Positions 8,382 to 17,584 of a stretch of DNA of 64,000 bases are shown one piece after another; within the stretch, counting starts at the first letter, position 1; each line of letters starts with the position of its first letter. The notes under the pieces are model-generated. The model had not been told where the DNA came from, did no database searches, and was given only the letters and a program-made list of their open reading frames with translations. This DNA is from Ruminococcaceae bacterium UBA3753 (GTDB taxonomy: Bacteria > Bacillota > Clostridia > Oscillospirales > Acutalibacteraceae), in contig DFGJ01000021.1 in the NCBI GenBank assembly GCA_002372375.1, positions 1 to 64,000 on the forward strand, given 5' to 3'. A program made the position numbers and the translations under genes.

Positions 8382-8915
8382 CTTTCACACAAGATATCTT
8401 ATGTTTCTTAACTTTTGATTATGCAAGTCGACAACTTAGCTCTTGACAGACTAACTTCAGAACTATATCCATTAATAAATGAAAATAAACACTAATGTTT
8501 GAAAACTGTCCAAATAAGAAAAAATAAAAGATTTTAAGCTAAAACTCAGCGATACTTAGTTGCTGTTGCCATTAGTAAATTTTTTAAAAAATATATAAAA
8601 ATAATCTAAGAACATCTAAAAATAAAAGCTTAAGTCAATATTTTCCCCTTAAAATTTTTAGTAGCATCCTCTTATAGGATGGGAGGCACTGGAAATGAAT
8701 AGACAAAAAATTGGACTGCAGAGGTATTTAAAAATTTTAAAAAATTCCAATATTAGTTTTAGCAAATATATTTTCAATTAAAAATATGAGCATAATATAT
8801 TAAAATTATGAAATATATAATCAAAAATTATAAAAGCTAGATTAGGAGCTAGGAAGTTAAAAACCAAAAATATATTCTTCTAGCTGTTTTTAGTAATAGT
8901 TTCAGTAGTAACACG
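8382..8915. other. Gene-free AT-rich span
   Basis: Very AT-rich spacer between divergent genes. A short GC-richer patch at about 8671-8700 (ATCCTCTTATAGGATGGGAGG) contains a small hairpin (ATCCT...AGGAT) followed by a ribosome-site-like GGGAGG, but only a few codons follow. No other feature was found. Confidence 0.4.
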
Positions 8916-8962
8916 TTGACAAAGAAACCAGATAGCATTAAAATTGATAATGATTCTTAATA
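8916..8962 (+). promoter_or_regulatory. Promoter and Fur/Zur-type box of the zinc operon
   Basis: TTGACA (8916-8921), 17 bases, TAAAAT (8939-8944). Directly downstream, over the predicted start of transcription, lies TGATAATGATTCTTA. This fits the Fur-superfamily 7-1-7 operator (TGATAAT-N-ATTATCA), with the right half imperfect. The position predicts that the first gene's product represses its own operon when metal is plentiful. Confidence 0.65.
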
Positions 8963-8980
8963 TTGTTAAGGTGTTTGCTC

Positions 8981-9391
8981 TTGGGATCGCACAGAAAAAC
9001 AAAGCAAAAATGCTACGTACAGGAGTGTATAGTAAAGAATTCAAAGGATCACCTTACAGTTGATGACATTTTTGAAATTTTAAAGGAGGATGGGCGTTAT
9101 GTTAGCAAGGCAACTGTGTATAGATGTGTTGGGAATTTGCTCAAAGAAGGTTCCATAAGGCAGTATAAGATCAATTCTGGTGGCAAAGCTTGCTACCAAT
9201 ATGTAAATAAGGAGCAAGGTTGTGATTCGCACTGTCATCTGGTTTGTCTTAGGTGTGAAAAGATTTGTCATTTTGAATGTGACGAAATGCTCAGTTTGCG
9301 GCGAACTTTACAAGAAAAAAAGGGCTTTTTATTAGATATTCCAGGTAGTTCACTATACGGATTTTGTAGTTCTTGTAAGAATAAAGTCTAG
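8981..9391 (+). CDS. zur: Fur-family metalloregulator, probably Zur
   Basis: A Fur-superfamily repressor: winged-helix region with VDDIFEILKEDGRYVSKATVYR and NLLKEGSI, then the metal/dimerisation half with HCHLVCLRCEKICHF and a C-terminal CSSC. The two Cys pairs form the structural zinc site. Zur is chosen over Fur or PerR because the next two genes are a zinc-type binding protein and its ATPase. The TTG at 8981 is preferred, seven bases after AAGGTG; the longer frame to 8963 would start inside the operator. Gene identity is firm at superfamily level, the metal is inferred. Confidence 0.8.
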   Translation: MGSHRKTKQKCYVQECIVKNSKDHLTVDDIFEILKEDGRYVSKATVYRCVGNLLKEGSIRQYKINSGGKACYQYVNKEQGCDSHCHLVCLRCEKICHFECDEMLSLRRTLQEKKGFLLDIPGSSLYGFCSSCKNKV

Positions 9392-9504
9392 ATTTAAGTA
9401 TGTTTTTGTGTGCTTGTCTTCTCGTATTGATGTGTGTTTTTATGTGAAATTTATTTTTATGTATAGTTTTTGTACTTTAATAGTTTGAATAAAAAGGTAA
9501 AAAA

Positions 9505-10425
9505 TTGAGATCCATAGGTAAGAGTTTACTTTTTTTTGTTTTTATTCTTGTTAGCCTGTTTTCTTTTTCATCGTGCTCTGACAACGGTAGGAAATCACAA
9601 AACGGTATGAATAATAATAAAATAAAAATTGTTGTCAGCGTTTTTCCACTTTATGACATAACAAAGCAAATTGTAAAAGACAGAGCTGATGTCTCAGTTC
9701 TTTTGCCGCCTGGCGTCGATGTTCATGATTTTGAATTTAGCGCTAAAGACGTGTCAAACATCGTGGATGCAGACTTGTTTTTATATGCTGGCGATAAATG
9801 TGAGCCTTGGGTAGATCGGTTATTTAAAAATGAGTTAGAGGGTAGAAGTAATATAATTGATGTTACAACTGGGTTAGATTTTATACAAATTGGGAATAAA
9901 GTGGACCCTCATATTTGGCTTGATTTGCAAAAAGTTAGGCAGTTGATGTGTTCTATTTTAGAAACTTTATGTAATAAAGATCCAAAAAATTCAGATTTTT
10001 ATATAACTAATGAGAAATGTTACTCAGATAAACTTGAAAGTCTGGATGAAGAATTCAAGAACGTTGCTGATTCTTCACGGTTGAAAAAATTGGTGTTTAC
10101 TAGCAGATTTTCAGCCAATTACTTTGTAAACAGATACCATTTACAGTATATTTCTGCGTATACAAGTTGTGATGATAATGCTGAGCCTGATGCTAAAAAG
10201 ATTTCAGAAATTCTAAATTTCATCAAAAGTAATAAAGTGGGTTCTATTTTTTATGAAGATGGCAGCAATCTGAAATTGGCTAATTTAATATCCGGTGAAA
10301 CGGGGGCTAAAGTTTTAAAGTTTAATTCCCTTCATACAGTAGATAAGTCTGGATTTGAAGATGGGATAACGTATTTTGATTTGATGAAGGAAAACTTAGA
10401 AAATTTGAAACAAGGTTTAGCTTAG
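9505..10425 (+). CDS. znuA: Zinc/manganese ABC transporter substrate-binding lipoprotein
   Basis: A cluster A-I (TroA/ZnuA) family lipoprotein that captures metal outside the membrane. The signal peptide ends at FSFSSC, giving a lipidated Cys near residue 25. Family motifs are VSVFPLYDITKQI, LPPGVDVHDFEFSAKDV (metal-binding His), DPHIWLDLQKV (second His) and the late FNSLHTVDK segment. The His/Asp-rich loop typical of some ZnuA proteins is absent. The start is TTG at 9505, after AAAAAGG. The stop touches the ATG of the ATPase gene, so they are one operon under the regulator upstream. Confidence 0.85.
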   Translation: MRSIGKSLLFFVFILVSLFSFSSCSDNGRKSQNGMNNNKIKIVVSVFPLYDITKQIVKDRADVSVLLPPGVDVHDFEFSAKDVSNIVDADLFLYAGDKCEPWVDRLFKNELEGRSNIIDVTTGLDFIQIGNKVDPHIWLDLQKVRQLMCSILETLCNKDPKNSDFYITNEKCYSDKLESLDEEFKNVADSSRLKKLVFTSRFSANYFVNRYHLQYISAYTSCDDNAEPDAKKISEILNFIKSNKVGSIFYEDGSNLKLANLISGETGAKVLKFNSLHTVDKSGFEDGITYFDLMKENLENLKQGLA

Positions 10426-11094
10426 ATGAATATATTAGAAATAAAAAATCTCAATATTTCTTATAAATTTTGTGGAAAAAAGATTAGCATTTTAAAAAAT
10501 GCTAATTTATCGGTAAAATTTTGTGATTACATCTGCATTGTTGGTAAAAATGGCGCAGGCAAGAGCTCTTTGATAAAGGCTATTTTAGGTATAATCCCTA
10601 TTGACAACGGAAAGATATCATTTATTAATTTAAAAAGGAGTGACGTATCATATGTTCCACAGTTTAATACAGGATTTGCCAATATGCCTGCAACCGTTGA
10701 AGAAGCGATCTTTACTGGAGCAGTAAGACCAGGACTGGCAAAATACTGCAGAATAAATAAAATCAGCGACATAACTACTCATTTTTTAAATAAATTGAAA
10801 ATACCTGATTTATATAAAAGAAAAATGATGGACCTTTCTGGCGGACAGATAAAAAGAGTCTTGATCGCCAGAGCGCTTTGTTCTGAGCCTAAAATGTTAA
10901 TATTAGATGAACCATTCGCAAATTTAGATGAAGAAACCTCAGATATTTTATATAAAATGTTTGATAGATTAAATGCTTTTAACAAAATTACTTTTGTCAT
11001 GGTGCTACATGACACCGAAAAAGCAAAAAAAGTGAGTACAAGTATAATAAACGTAGAAAAGGGAAAGGTATGTCAAGTAATTAACAAGAAATAA
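10426..11094 (+). CDS. znuC: Zinc/manganese ABC transporter ATP-binding protein
   Basis: A 222-residue ABC ATPase with Walker A VGKNGAGKSS, Q-loop VPQFNTGF, signature LSGGQIKRVLIARAL, Walker B MLILDEPFANLDEET and switch His in VLHDTEKA. It would drive metal import with ZnuA. The ATG directly follows the znuA stop. A third component, the ZnuB permease, normally belongs to this operon but does not follow; the next 1.2 kb is gene-free. Either znuB lies elsewhere or the importer is broken. Confidence 0.9.
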   Translation: MNILEIKNLNISYKFCGKKISILKNANLSVKFCDYICIVGKNGAGKSSLIKAILGIIPIDNGKISFINLKRSDVSYVPQFNTGFANMPATVEEAIFTGAVRPGLAKYCRINKISDITTHFLNKLKIPDLYKRKMMDLSGGQIKRVLIARALCSEPKMLILDEPFANLDEETSDILYKMFDRLNAFNKITFVMVLHDTEKAKKVSTSIINVEKGKVCQVINKK

Positions 11095-12333
11095 AATTTT
11101 GACAAACTGATGGAAACAAAAATTTATAAATCTATAAATATTATATAAAATAAAAGCGAAACAATGACGTATAGATGATAAAGTATTTTGAGCACTGATG
11201 CCGTAAGTATTCGAGACTATCTTGTAGATATGAAACAACCAAAAACTTGGTTAGATGTCTAGGTGAATTTTGAAATAGCACAAATCATAACGATTTAAAA
11301 AAAGTCCACTTTACGCTAATAGGAATGATGTCTTAAATTACAATTTTTAGATTTTTATTCCCAAATTTTTTGTATATTTCACTTAATTCGTATCTTTTTG
11401 TATCTAGTTTTACATATTAGAAATTTATATTGATCTGTGAGATTTAGAAAATGAGCTGGCTACACCATCTTTGCCTTAACAAAAGTTAAAACCAAGAAGA
11501 ACAGCATTGATTGCAACATAAAAGACTCAAATTAAAAAAGGGTATTGTTTTAAAAGTAGTTAATAAATTAATTCTGTAAAAATTGCACTATTCATCATTC
11601 TATAGGTGTATTAGGACGATAACAAATTTTATCACTATTTCAGACAAAAATTTATTTGTATTTTTAGTAGCTAACCTTTAGTTTTTGCTTAATCAAACAA
11701 AGTTATCTGCGTATTAAAATAGCTAAACTTGTGCCAATACTTAATTTTTTCTCCTTGAAACTTTTTTACTCCAGTTTTTTACATTAATGACGCCAAGTGC
11801 TGATGAACATAGTAAATAAATCAATGAACACAAAATCTAAAATGGCATAATTCAAGAATAACATTTTTTGTAAATTTTTTCTTTGAAGTTAAAGTTTTTG
11901 GTTGAGACTATCCATTTTTATCACTATCTTCCTTTAATTACCAATTTTTTCAACAAAAAGTATACTTTAGTTTTTCCAGGATTTGTTTATTTTATGCATA
12001 GATGTGTAAAACTTATTTTTTAATATTTTGAATACAAAAATATAGCAGCGTAGAGAAACACAAGCAGATTACTCCAAAACTTACAAAAGTATTTATAAAC
12101 AAAGAATATATATAGGTTTAGCGTGTTATTAAACTTGAGATAATTAACAAAAATATTTTATTTATATATTAATGGTAATTTCTTTACAGTAGCTAAATTC
12201 AAAATTTATATTTAAAATTTATTATAAATTAATTTGATTTTATAAAAATAAGGTGATATTATACAACGTATATGGTAACACCGTTAGTTATGAGTTAGAA
12301 AACACCTAATAATCAAAGGAAAGGATCAAAGTT
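11095..12333. other. Gene-free span where znuB would be expected
   Basis: About 1.2 kb of very AT-rich DNA with stops in all frames. I looked for remnants of a ZnuB permease (long hydrophobic translations) in the + frames and saw none that I could align. No repeats or RNA genes recognised. I found no TPP riboswitch in front of the downstream thiM gene. Confidence 0.5.
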
Positions 12334-13206
12334 TTGCTAAAAGATGCTTTATCAAATTTAAGAGCCAAAAAGCCTCTAATTTATAATATTACAAATTTTG
12401 TAACAGTTAACGACTGCGCAAACGCACTTTTGGCTTTAGGTGCAAGTGCAATTATGTCGAGTGAAGTTTTAGAAGCAAACGATTTAGTAAAAATATCAGA
12501 TGGTGTAAATATAAATATAGGTACTGTAAACGAAAAAAGTTTTAAACTTATGAAAACAGTCGGTACGTACGCTAGTAAGTATGCAAAACCAATAGTTTTA
12601 GATCTTGTTGGACTGGGAGCATCTGAATATAGGGGTTTTGTTGTAAAGGAGATTTTAAAAAAAGTCAAGTTTACGGTTCTAAAAGGGAATATATCAGAAA
12701 TAAGGGCTCTTATTTACGGCAAGAAAAAACTTATTTTAGAAGATAGCGCAGGCGTAGATGTTAGAGCAAGGGATGAAATAAGAGAAACCAACGACTTGGC
12801 AAAGAAAGAATTTCAAGAATTTTTGCTTGATGTGAAAGATGTTGCAAAAAAATTAGATACTATTTTAGTTTTAACTGGTGCAATTGATTTAATAATAAGC
12901 AAAGATAATATATATATAATTGAGAACGGCAATTCAATGATGAGTAAGGTTTGTGGAACAGGATGTATATTAAGTGGCATTGTAGCAGCTTTTCTTGCCT
13001 CTAAAGTAGGTGAAGGAAACAATTTAAGTGTTCTGGAGAGCGCATGTGTAGCTGCTCTTTGCACATACGGTATTTGCGGGGAGTTGGCCTTCATTGCAAT
13101 AAAAAAAACAGATGGAACCATTTCATACAAAAATAAACTTTTGGATTGTTTATACACAGTAAAAGAAGAAGATTTAGAAAAAAGAGCGAAGTATAAATTA
13201 TTTTGA
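12334..13206 (+). CDS. thiM: Hydroxyethylthiazole kinase
   Basis: ThiM phosphorylates 4-methyl-5-(2-hydroxyethyl)thiazole, a thiamine salvage step. Motifs are IYNITNFVTVNDCANALLAL, GASAIMSSE, NINIGTV, LDLVGLGASEYR, KGNISEIRAL, LTGAIDLI and MMSKVCGTGCILSG (the anion-hole and catalytic Cys region). At 290 residues it is slightly longer than usual because of a charged insertion around 140-165. The start is TTG at 12334, after AAAGGAAAGGA. It stands alone: thiD and thiE are not adjacent, so it probably serves salvage of imported thiazole. Confidence 0.92.
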   Translation: MLKDALSNLRAKKPLIYNITNFVTVNDCANALLALGASAIMSSEVLEANDLVKISDGVNINIGTVNEKSFKLMKTVGTYASKYAKPIVLDLVGLGASEYRGFVVKEILKKVKFTVLKGNISEIRALIYGKKKLILEDSAGVDVRARDEIRETNDLAKKEFQEFLLDVKDVAKKLDTILVLTGAIDLIISKDNIYIIENGNSMMSKVCGTGCILSGIVAAFLASKVGEGNNLSVLESACVAALCTYGICGELAFIAIKKTDGTISYKNKLLDCLYTVKEEDLEKRAKYKLF

Positions 13207-13776
13207 TAAATTATTAGGTTGTTTTAAAAAGAAAATAAAGTTCGCCGTTCTAAATTTTAGAAGCATTTGAGTTGTCGCTTTGGTACCAGATATTGTGTGT
13301 GGCTTTGTGTTCTGCGTTGAAAGCAAAGTGGGTGTTTTCTGCTAAAAGTTAGGAAAGCTATTCTATTTCTTTTAATAAAGTTACGTAGAATCTAAAATTT
13401 AAGTAACAATATTTTTGTAGTGTAAAACCATAAATTTGTAGGGCTTCGGAGAAAACAAATACAAGCTCTTACTGACGGAGTTGTAACCCAGGCATGTTAA
13501 CAATAACATAACGCGATAAATCTAAGTATTACCAATACTTTGTAGTTACTTGCGCTGTTTTGCCAAAATGGCGCAAGAGATAATTTTTTAGGTAAATTAC
13601 AATTATCGCAAACTTCGTAATTAATAAATCATTAAGATGATTTTTGGCGTCACAGCTTTTCTGTCATGTTTTTTGAGTCTTGCTTTAAACATAGAAATTC
13701 AAACGGTTCAGCTTAATTATTTAAAAGATGGAATGTAAATCAATAAACAAAAAATGTAAACAATTATAAAAAAGTA
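13207..13776. other. Gene-free span before 13843 gene
   Basis: About 570 bases without a supported ORF. A patch near 13440-13500 is less AT-rich than its surroundings, but I could not assign it to an RNA or a gene remnant. Confidence 0.4.
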
Positions 13777-13805
13777 TTTACAAAATGAAAAATATATGCT
13801 AAAAT
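13777..13805 (+). promoter_or_regulatory. Strong promoter of the 13843 gene
   Basis: TTTACA (13777-13782), 17 bases, TAAAAT (13800-13805), with TG just before the -10 box (TATGCTAAAAT). It is followed by AGGAGGG eight bases before the ATG at 13843. Both signals are close to consensus, suggesting high expression of this orphan gene. Confidence 0.65.
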
Positions 13806-13842
13806 AACAAAGTTAGTTTTTTAAATATAGGAGGGCTTTAAT

Positions 13843-14682
13843 ATGAGCAAAAGTTCAAACCGTAGGAGATCTGTGGGGAAAGCCGCTACCATGTTAGGCA
13901 CCAGTGTAGCGGGGTCAATTGGTGCCGCAGCAAGTAGTTCCGCAAGTGCAAACTGGTTTAGTGATTGGTGGTCTGGTTCCAAAGCTGGCGATTCCGTTGA
14001 ATTACCAGATATAAGTTCGGGAACATCGTCTGGCAACCATCTTGACATTATTACCAATAATTACGAGTCCAATGCACCCGAGGCTGGCCTTTGGGATACA
14101 TTAAAAAATGGTGCCAGTTTTATGGGAAGCAAAATAAAAGGAGCTGCAGGGTCATTTATTGCTAAAATTGCTAAAGGTGCAGATCAACTTGAAGGGGGTC
14201 TAGCGAAGGCCGCTGGTAAACTAGGCGACGGTCTTAGTTGGTTGGATGGGAAGACTGGTAACAAAATGAGTTCTTTCGCAAACACAACTATAGATGCGGT
14301 AAAGAATAGTGGTATTGGTAAGAAAGTTGGAGAAAAGCTTAGTACCGTGGGTAACACAATTACTGGAAGTAGTATTTACAAAAAAGTTGCCCCATATACG
14401 GTAGATTTCATTAAAAACCATCGTTATACTGCTGCCTTAGCTGCTGGGTTGTTTGTTACATACAAGGTTTGTAAATCATATATGAGTAAGAATGAAAATA
14501 TCAAAATAAACGAAGGTTATGAAGGGGAAGCGGAACAGAATTCTGGTCATAAGACTAATAAAAAGAGTCATGCGGGAGGAAAATCTGGCCATATGGATAA
14601 TTTGCTTAAGAAGAAGAAAAAAAGAGCTAGTCGAAAAAATAAAGCCATAAATAACAATAAAGAGAATGAATCTGGGCAGTAA
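13843..14682 (+). CDS. Orphan protein with Arg-rich/small-residue N-terminus and basic tail
   Basis: 279 residues, no family recognised. The N-terminus is an RRR stretch followed by AATMLGTSVAGSIGAAAS (residues 15-32), then Trp-rich NWFSDWWSG. The middle is Gly/Ala/Lys-rich with amphipathic helices (LEGGLAKAAGKLGDGL). A hydrophobic segment (YTAALAAGLFVTY) near residue 200 could cross a membrane. The last 60 residues are Lys/Asn-rich. The segment RRxxxxAATMLGTS is shared with the double-glycine-leader protein at 60245-62263, at the same place relative to its export signal. It has its own promoter and a very good ribosome site. A secreted or membrane-active host-interaction factor is possible; function unknown. 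Confidence 0.75.
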   Translation: MSKSSNRRRSVGKAATMLGTSVAGSIGAAASSSASANWFSDWWSGSKAGDSVELPDISSGTSSGNHLDIITNNYESNAPEAGLWDTLKNGASFMGSKIKGAAGSFIAKIAKGADQLEGGLAKAAGKLGDGLSWLDGKTGNKMSSFANTTIDAVKNSGIGKKVGEKLSTVGNTITGSSIYKKVAPYTVDFIKNHRYTAALAAGLFVTYKVCKSYMSKNENIKINEGYEGEAEQNSGHKTNKKSHAGGKSGHMDNLLKKKKKRASRKNKAINNNKENESGQ

Positions 14683-15738
14683 CCTTATTTGAAGGATGTA
14701 AATAAACCAAGCGAATGGAATATTTTAAAATGATTTGTATTTGCACGTTCTAAAATATCTATTTCAGTAGACAGTATTTAGTATAGTATATCTCAAGTTT
14801 TCATACTATGTAGACTAGTGTATGGATAATAGTCAACTTTTTCGCCTAATAGTCTCAATGTATTGTTTTTGGCGCAACACTAACGGATTAAAGTTTCTTT
14901 CGTAGGATTTTGTTGAGATTCTGTGAAATTTAGTGCTTCCACGTAGCCTATACTCTTCGTTGCTCCTAGAAAAGTCCTGGCATACTGCCTCGTCGCACTG
15001 TTGGAGTCTCAGAGCAACTCTAGTTATAAGTGTAAAATGCCAGTCAAAAATTTGTAAATCGTTCAGTTTTACTGCGTCATCGCTACAATGTAGCTCCACT
15101 CTCTTTTGACTGGCATTACACCACAGCTCAAACAGTGCCGATCCAATTTGCTATCCTTTAGTCAATATGTCCAATTGCTTGGTGGTTATCAAAATGTTAG
15201 TGTCATATGTCAATATTCAACTACCAGGTATTCTAAATTGAAGTACCGCCCAAGGGCATCCCAGCTGCTTTTTTGCACTTTGCCCTTAATAAATAAGTAT
15301 ATATATAGCCTTAGTGTTATTTACCTTTGATAAATGCAGCTCATTTGAGATACCACGGGAATACTGTAAATTTTGACTTTAATTCACAATTTAAGAAACA
15401 CAAGCCAGTTATCAACTATATGATTGTTCGGTGTAACTCTGAATGTTTGATAGATTCACTTGTTTAGTTCACGATTTTTAGCTAATGTTAACATAGTTAT
15501 TATATTTGTAGTATAATAGTTATGTTTTTTAGTCGTTTTTTAACTGATTCTTAGTACTAATAATTTGAACTATTAACTTAAAAATAAGTGGTTAAATTTA
15601 TATAAATCTTTTGGAGTGAAACGATTGAATTTCTAAATCCTGTATACAGACTTAATTCCCGGGAAAACTATTTCTAGTTGGTTGGCGTTTATTTTTTTAT
15701 GTTCTTTACAAAATTAAACGGGGGGTTCTTGTTAACAC
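14683..15738. other. Gene-free span with a GC-richer patch
   Basis: A kilobase without a supported gene. The segment 14830-15300 is clearly less AT-rich than both flanks and holds two facing ORFs (14833-15099 minus, 15106-15330 plus). Neither has a ribosome site or a family I recognise, and the inverted repeat listed separately runs through their starts. It may be the remnant of an inserted element. Confidence 0.45.
15036..15117. repeat. Perfect 14-bp inverted repeat
   Basis: AATGCCAGTCAAAA at 15036-15049 is repeated in reverse complement as TTTTGACTGGCATT at 15104-15117, with 54 bases between. Weaker similarity extends outward: GCACTGTT at about 14996 has the reverse-complement partner AACAGTGC at about 15131. 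Such an arrangement would fit a small mobile element or an inverted duplication, but there are no target duplications I can see. Confidence 0.6.
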
Positions 15739-16179
15739 ATGAATGAAGAAGTAGAGTTCTTAAATTTTGTTCAAAAAAATTCACAGATGGGTGTAGATTC
15801 TATTAAACAATTAATAGATATTGCTAATGACGAAAACTTTAAAGCTATGTTGGAAAGTCAATACAGAGAGTACAAAAAAATTTCTGAAAATGCTCAAGAA
15901 ATTATGAAAAAATATGATGGTGACTCCGAAAGTAACAACATGTTGCAAAAAGTACAAACTTATCTGATGGTTAGCATTAAGACTCTTTTAGATAAATCTC
16001 CAGATAATATTGCTGGAATGCTTATGCAGGGCAGCGTAATGGGTATCATACAAATAATTAGAAGACTTAAGCAATATGATGGTAGAATAGAACCTAACAT
16101 ATTGGACTTAGGAAAAAAACTACTCCATATTGAAGAGCGTAACCTGGAGGAATGTAAAAAATATCTTGGGCAGGAATAA
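15739..16179 (+). CDS. Ferritin-like four-helix clostridial protein of unknown function
   Basis: 146 residues, entirely helical in pattern, resembling a conserved clostridial family of about 145 residues with a ferritin-like four-helix fold: FLNFVQKNSQMGVDSIKQLI, MLESQYREYKKI, YLMVSIKTLLDKSPDNIAGM, MQGSVMGIIQIIRRLKQY and LLHIEERNLEECKKYL. The Gln/Glu/Tyr positions in the first two helices are those seen in this family; no metal role is established. Single gene with an ATG start and an unusually G-rich upstream stretch (GGGGGG) 14 bases away. Confidence 0.7.
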   Translation: MNEEVEFLNFVQKNSQMGVDSIKQLIDIANDENFKAMLESQYREYKKISENAQEIMKKYDGDSESNNMLQKVQTYLMVSIKTLLDKSPDNIAGMLMQGSVMGIIQIIRRLKQYDGRIEPNILDLGKKLLHIEERNLEECKKYLGQE

Positions 16180-16408
16180 GTATGAATTTTGCTAGTAGCG
16201 TAATAGGTAATCTTAACGCAAATTCTAAAATTACTTGAAAAGAATTAAGAGTTTTTATCGCAAAATTTATGTAAAAATTTACCTCTGCTAGATGCTTATT
16301 TCAATAGTTTTTCGCAATCCTAGAAGTTTGTAAGTTTATTGATCATGGTGATAATTAAAGATTTGGCTATAAAGAGGAATTTAGAGAGTAAAAAGACATC
16401 ATGCACAA

Positions 16409-16446
16409 AAAAACTTAGATGAATTGATCTAAGTTTTAATTTTTCT
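16409..16446. terminator. Bidirectional intrinsic terminator
   Basis: AAAACTTAGAT and ATCTAAGTTTT pair around the loop GAATTG. The stem is followed by T-runs on both strands (TTTTAATTTTTC on plus, TTTTTTTGTG on minus). It sits between the convergent 15739 gene and the Nudix gene, so it can end both transcripts. Confidence 0.8.
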
Positions 16447-16574
16447 GGATTCTTTTAAGTAAATGCGCTATTGGCACACATGTCAACGTCTCATTTCCTA
16501 GCACCTGAGAAACTGAAAAGCCTAAAGCAACTGTCATGCAGCTAAGTTTTTCAGTTTATGAAAAAATTCGCAAA

Positions 16575-17330
16575 TCAACTCACTTTTTGATCCTCGAGCC
16601 ATTTTAGAGCACTTCTAAAAACAAAAGCCTCGTTTCCTATGCGCAAACTCTTAAGAACCTCATTCGCTGTGGCCCACTTGTAGTCGTCTATTTCTTTTCT
16701 CTGGAGCTTCAAGTTTTCAGTATTCTTTAACACTTTTGCTAAGAATATTACTACTTTCTTTTCCACTATCCCGTAGGGATGGTAAAATCCCAACTGCCTA
16801 AAACCGTCTAAAATTTCAACATCTAGGTTAGTTTCTTCCTTGATTTCTCTTTTAGCTGTCTGCTCGTCTGATTCGTGCAGTTCCGTATGTCCTTTAGGGA
16901 AACCCCAGTGCTTATTTTTATTGTGCCGTACTAACAAAAAATACCTGGTATTTCCCACATTTTTAAAAACTATTGCTCCACACGATTTTTCATAAAGGCA
17001 AGATATGTGACTAACATATCTTTTAGATTTTATTCTGGAAAATCTGTTTTTTATCTCAGAAGCATAAAAAACATGCCCCAGTGGGGCCAATATCAATTTC
17101 TGATGAGAAAAAAATGGTCCACCCGTCTTCGCGGAAGCGATCACTTGACCTTTTATGTGCTTCTTACTAAGATCATTGTTTGCCACCACATAAACTTTTT
17201 TTCTGTAAAACGAGCTGTCTTTGTTGCTAACATAACCGTAAAAAAACGGCAGGCAGCGCTTCACCGTGCTTTTAACGTTGCAAACTGGCCCCTTAATAGA
17301 GACGTCAAAAATTTTTCCAAGCATACGCAC
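16575..17330 (-). CDS. Pyrophosphatase-like domain fused to a Nudix hydrolase
   Basis: The C-terminal half has the Nudix box GHTELHESDEQTAKREIKEE within WGFPKGHTEL and NLDV, the Mg-binding site of enzymes that split nucleoside diphosphate derivatives such as Ap4A. The N-terminal 105 residues (GPVCNV near 15, PFFYGYVSN, VYVVANND, IKGQVIASA, KLILAPLGHVFYASEI) resemble the small inorganic-pyrophosphatase-like domain found in some Firmicutes (PLGS...PVNYGYV...DAYVLG...GKVIAI...WVVAPEG...EEI), but the acidic residues are mostly lost. The start is GTG at 17330, with GGAGGT six bases upstream. Single gene ending at a bidirectional terminator. The Nudix assignment is firm; the N-terminal one is inference. 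Confidence 0.85.
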   Translation of the reverse strand: MRMLGKIFDVSIKGPVCNVKSTVKRCLPFFYGYVSNKDSSFYRKKVYVVANNDLSKKHIKGQVIASAKTGGPFFSHQKLILAPLGHVFYASEIKNRFSRIKSKRYVSHISCLYEKSCGAIVFKNVGNTRYFLLVRHNKNKHWGFPKGHTELHESDEQTAKREIKEETNLDVEILDGFRQLGFYHPYGIVEKKVVIFLAKVLKNTENLKLQRKEIDDYKWATANEVLKSLRIGNEAFVFRSALKWLEDQKVS

Positions 17331-17584
17331 ACAAACACCTCCAATCTAAGTAATTTTCACAAAATTTACACACTCATTGCTATTTTACACTATTTGTGAA
17401 ATTTTTTCAAATAAAAATTAAGTTAAGAGTGGATAAAAACTTATGAAAATGTTATAAATACTGCAATCTAGTTTAGTTACTATTAGAATTCTGAAGAGTG
17501 GCCATATCTGGACAAATTGTTTATTTTTATAAAATTTGTAATTGTTGTGCCATAAAAGTTACATAGGATTGAGGTAAAAGCAGT

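Noticed and set aside
12180..12333. TPP riboswitch before thiM
   Set aside because: The conserved CTGAGA and related boxes are not present.
14833..15330. Two facing ORFs in the GC-richer patch as genes
   Set aside because: No ribosome sites or families; the similarity of their 5' parts is explained by the inverted repeat.
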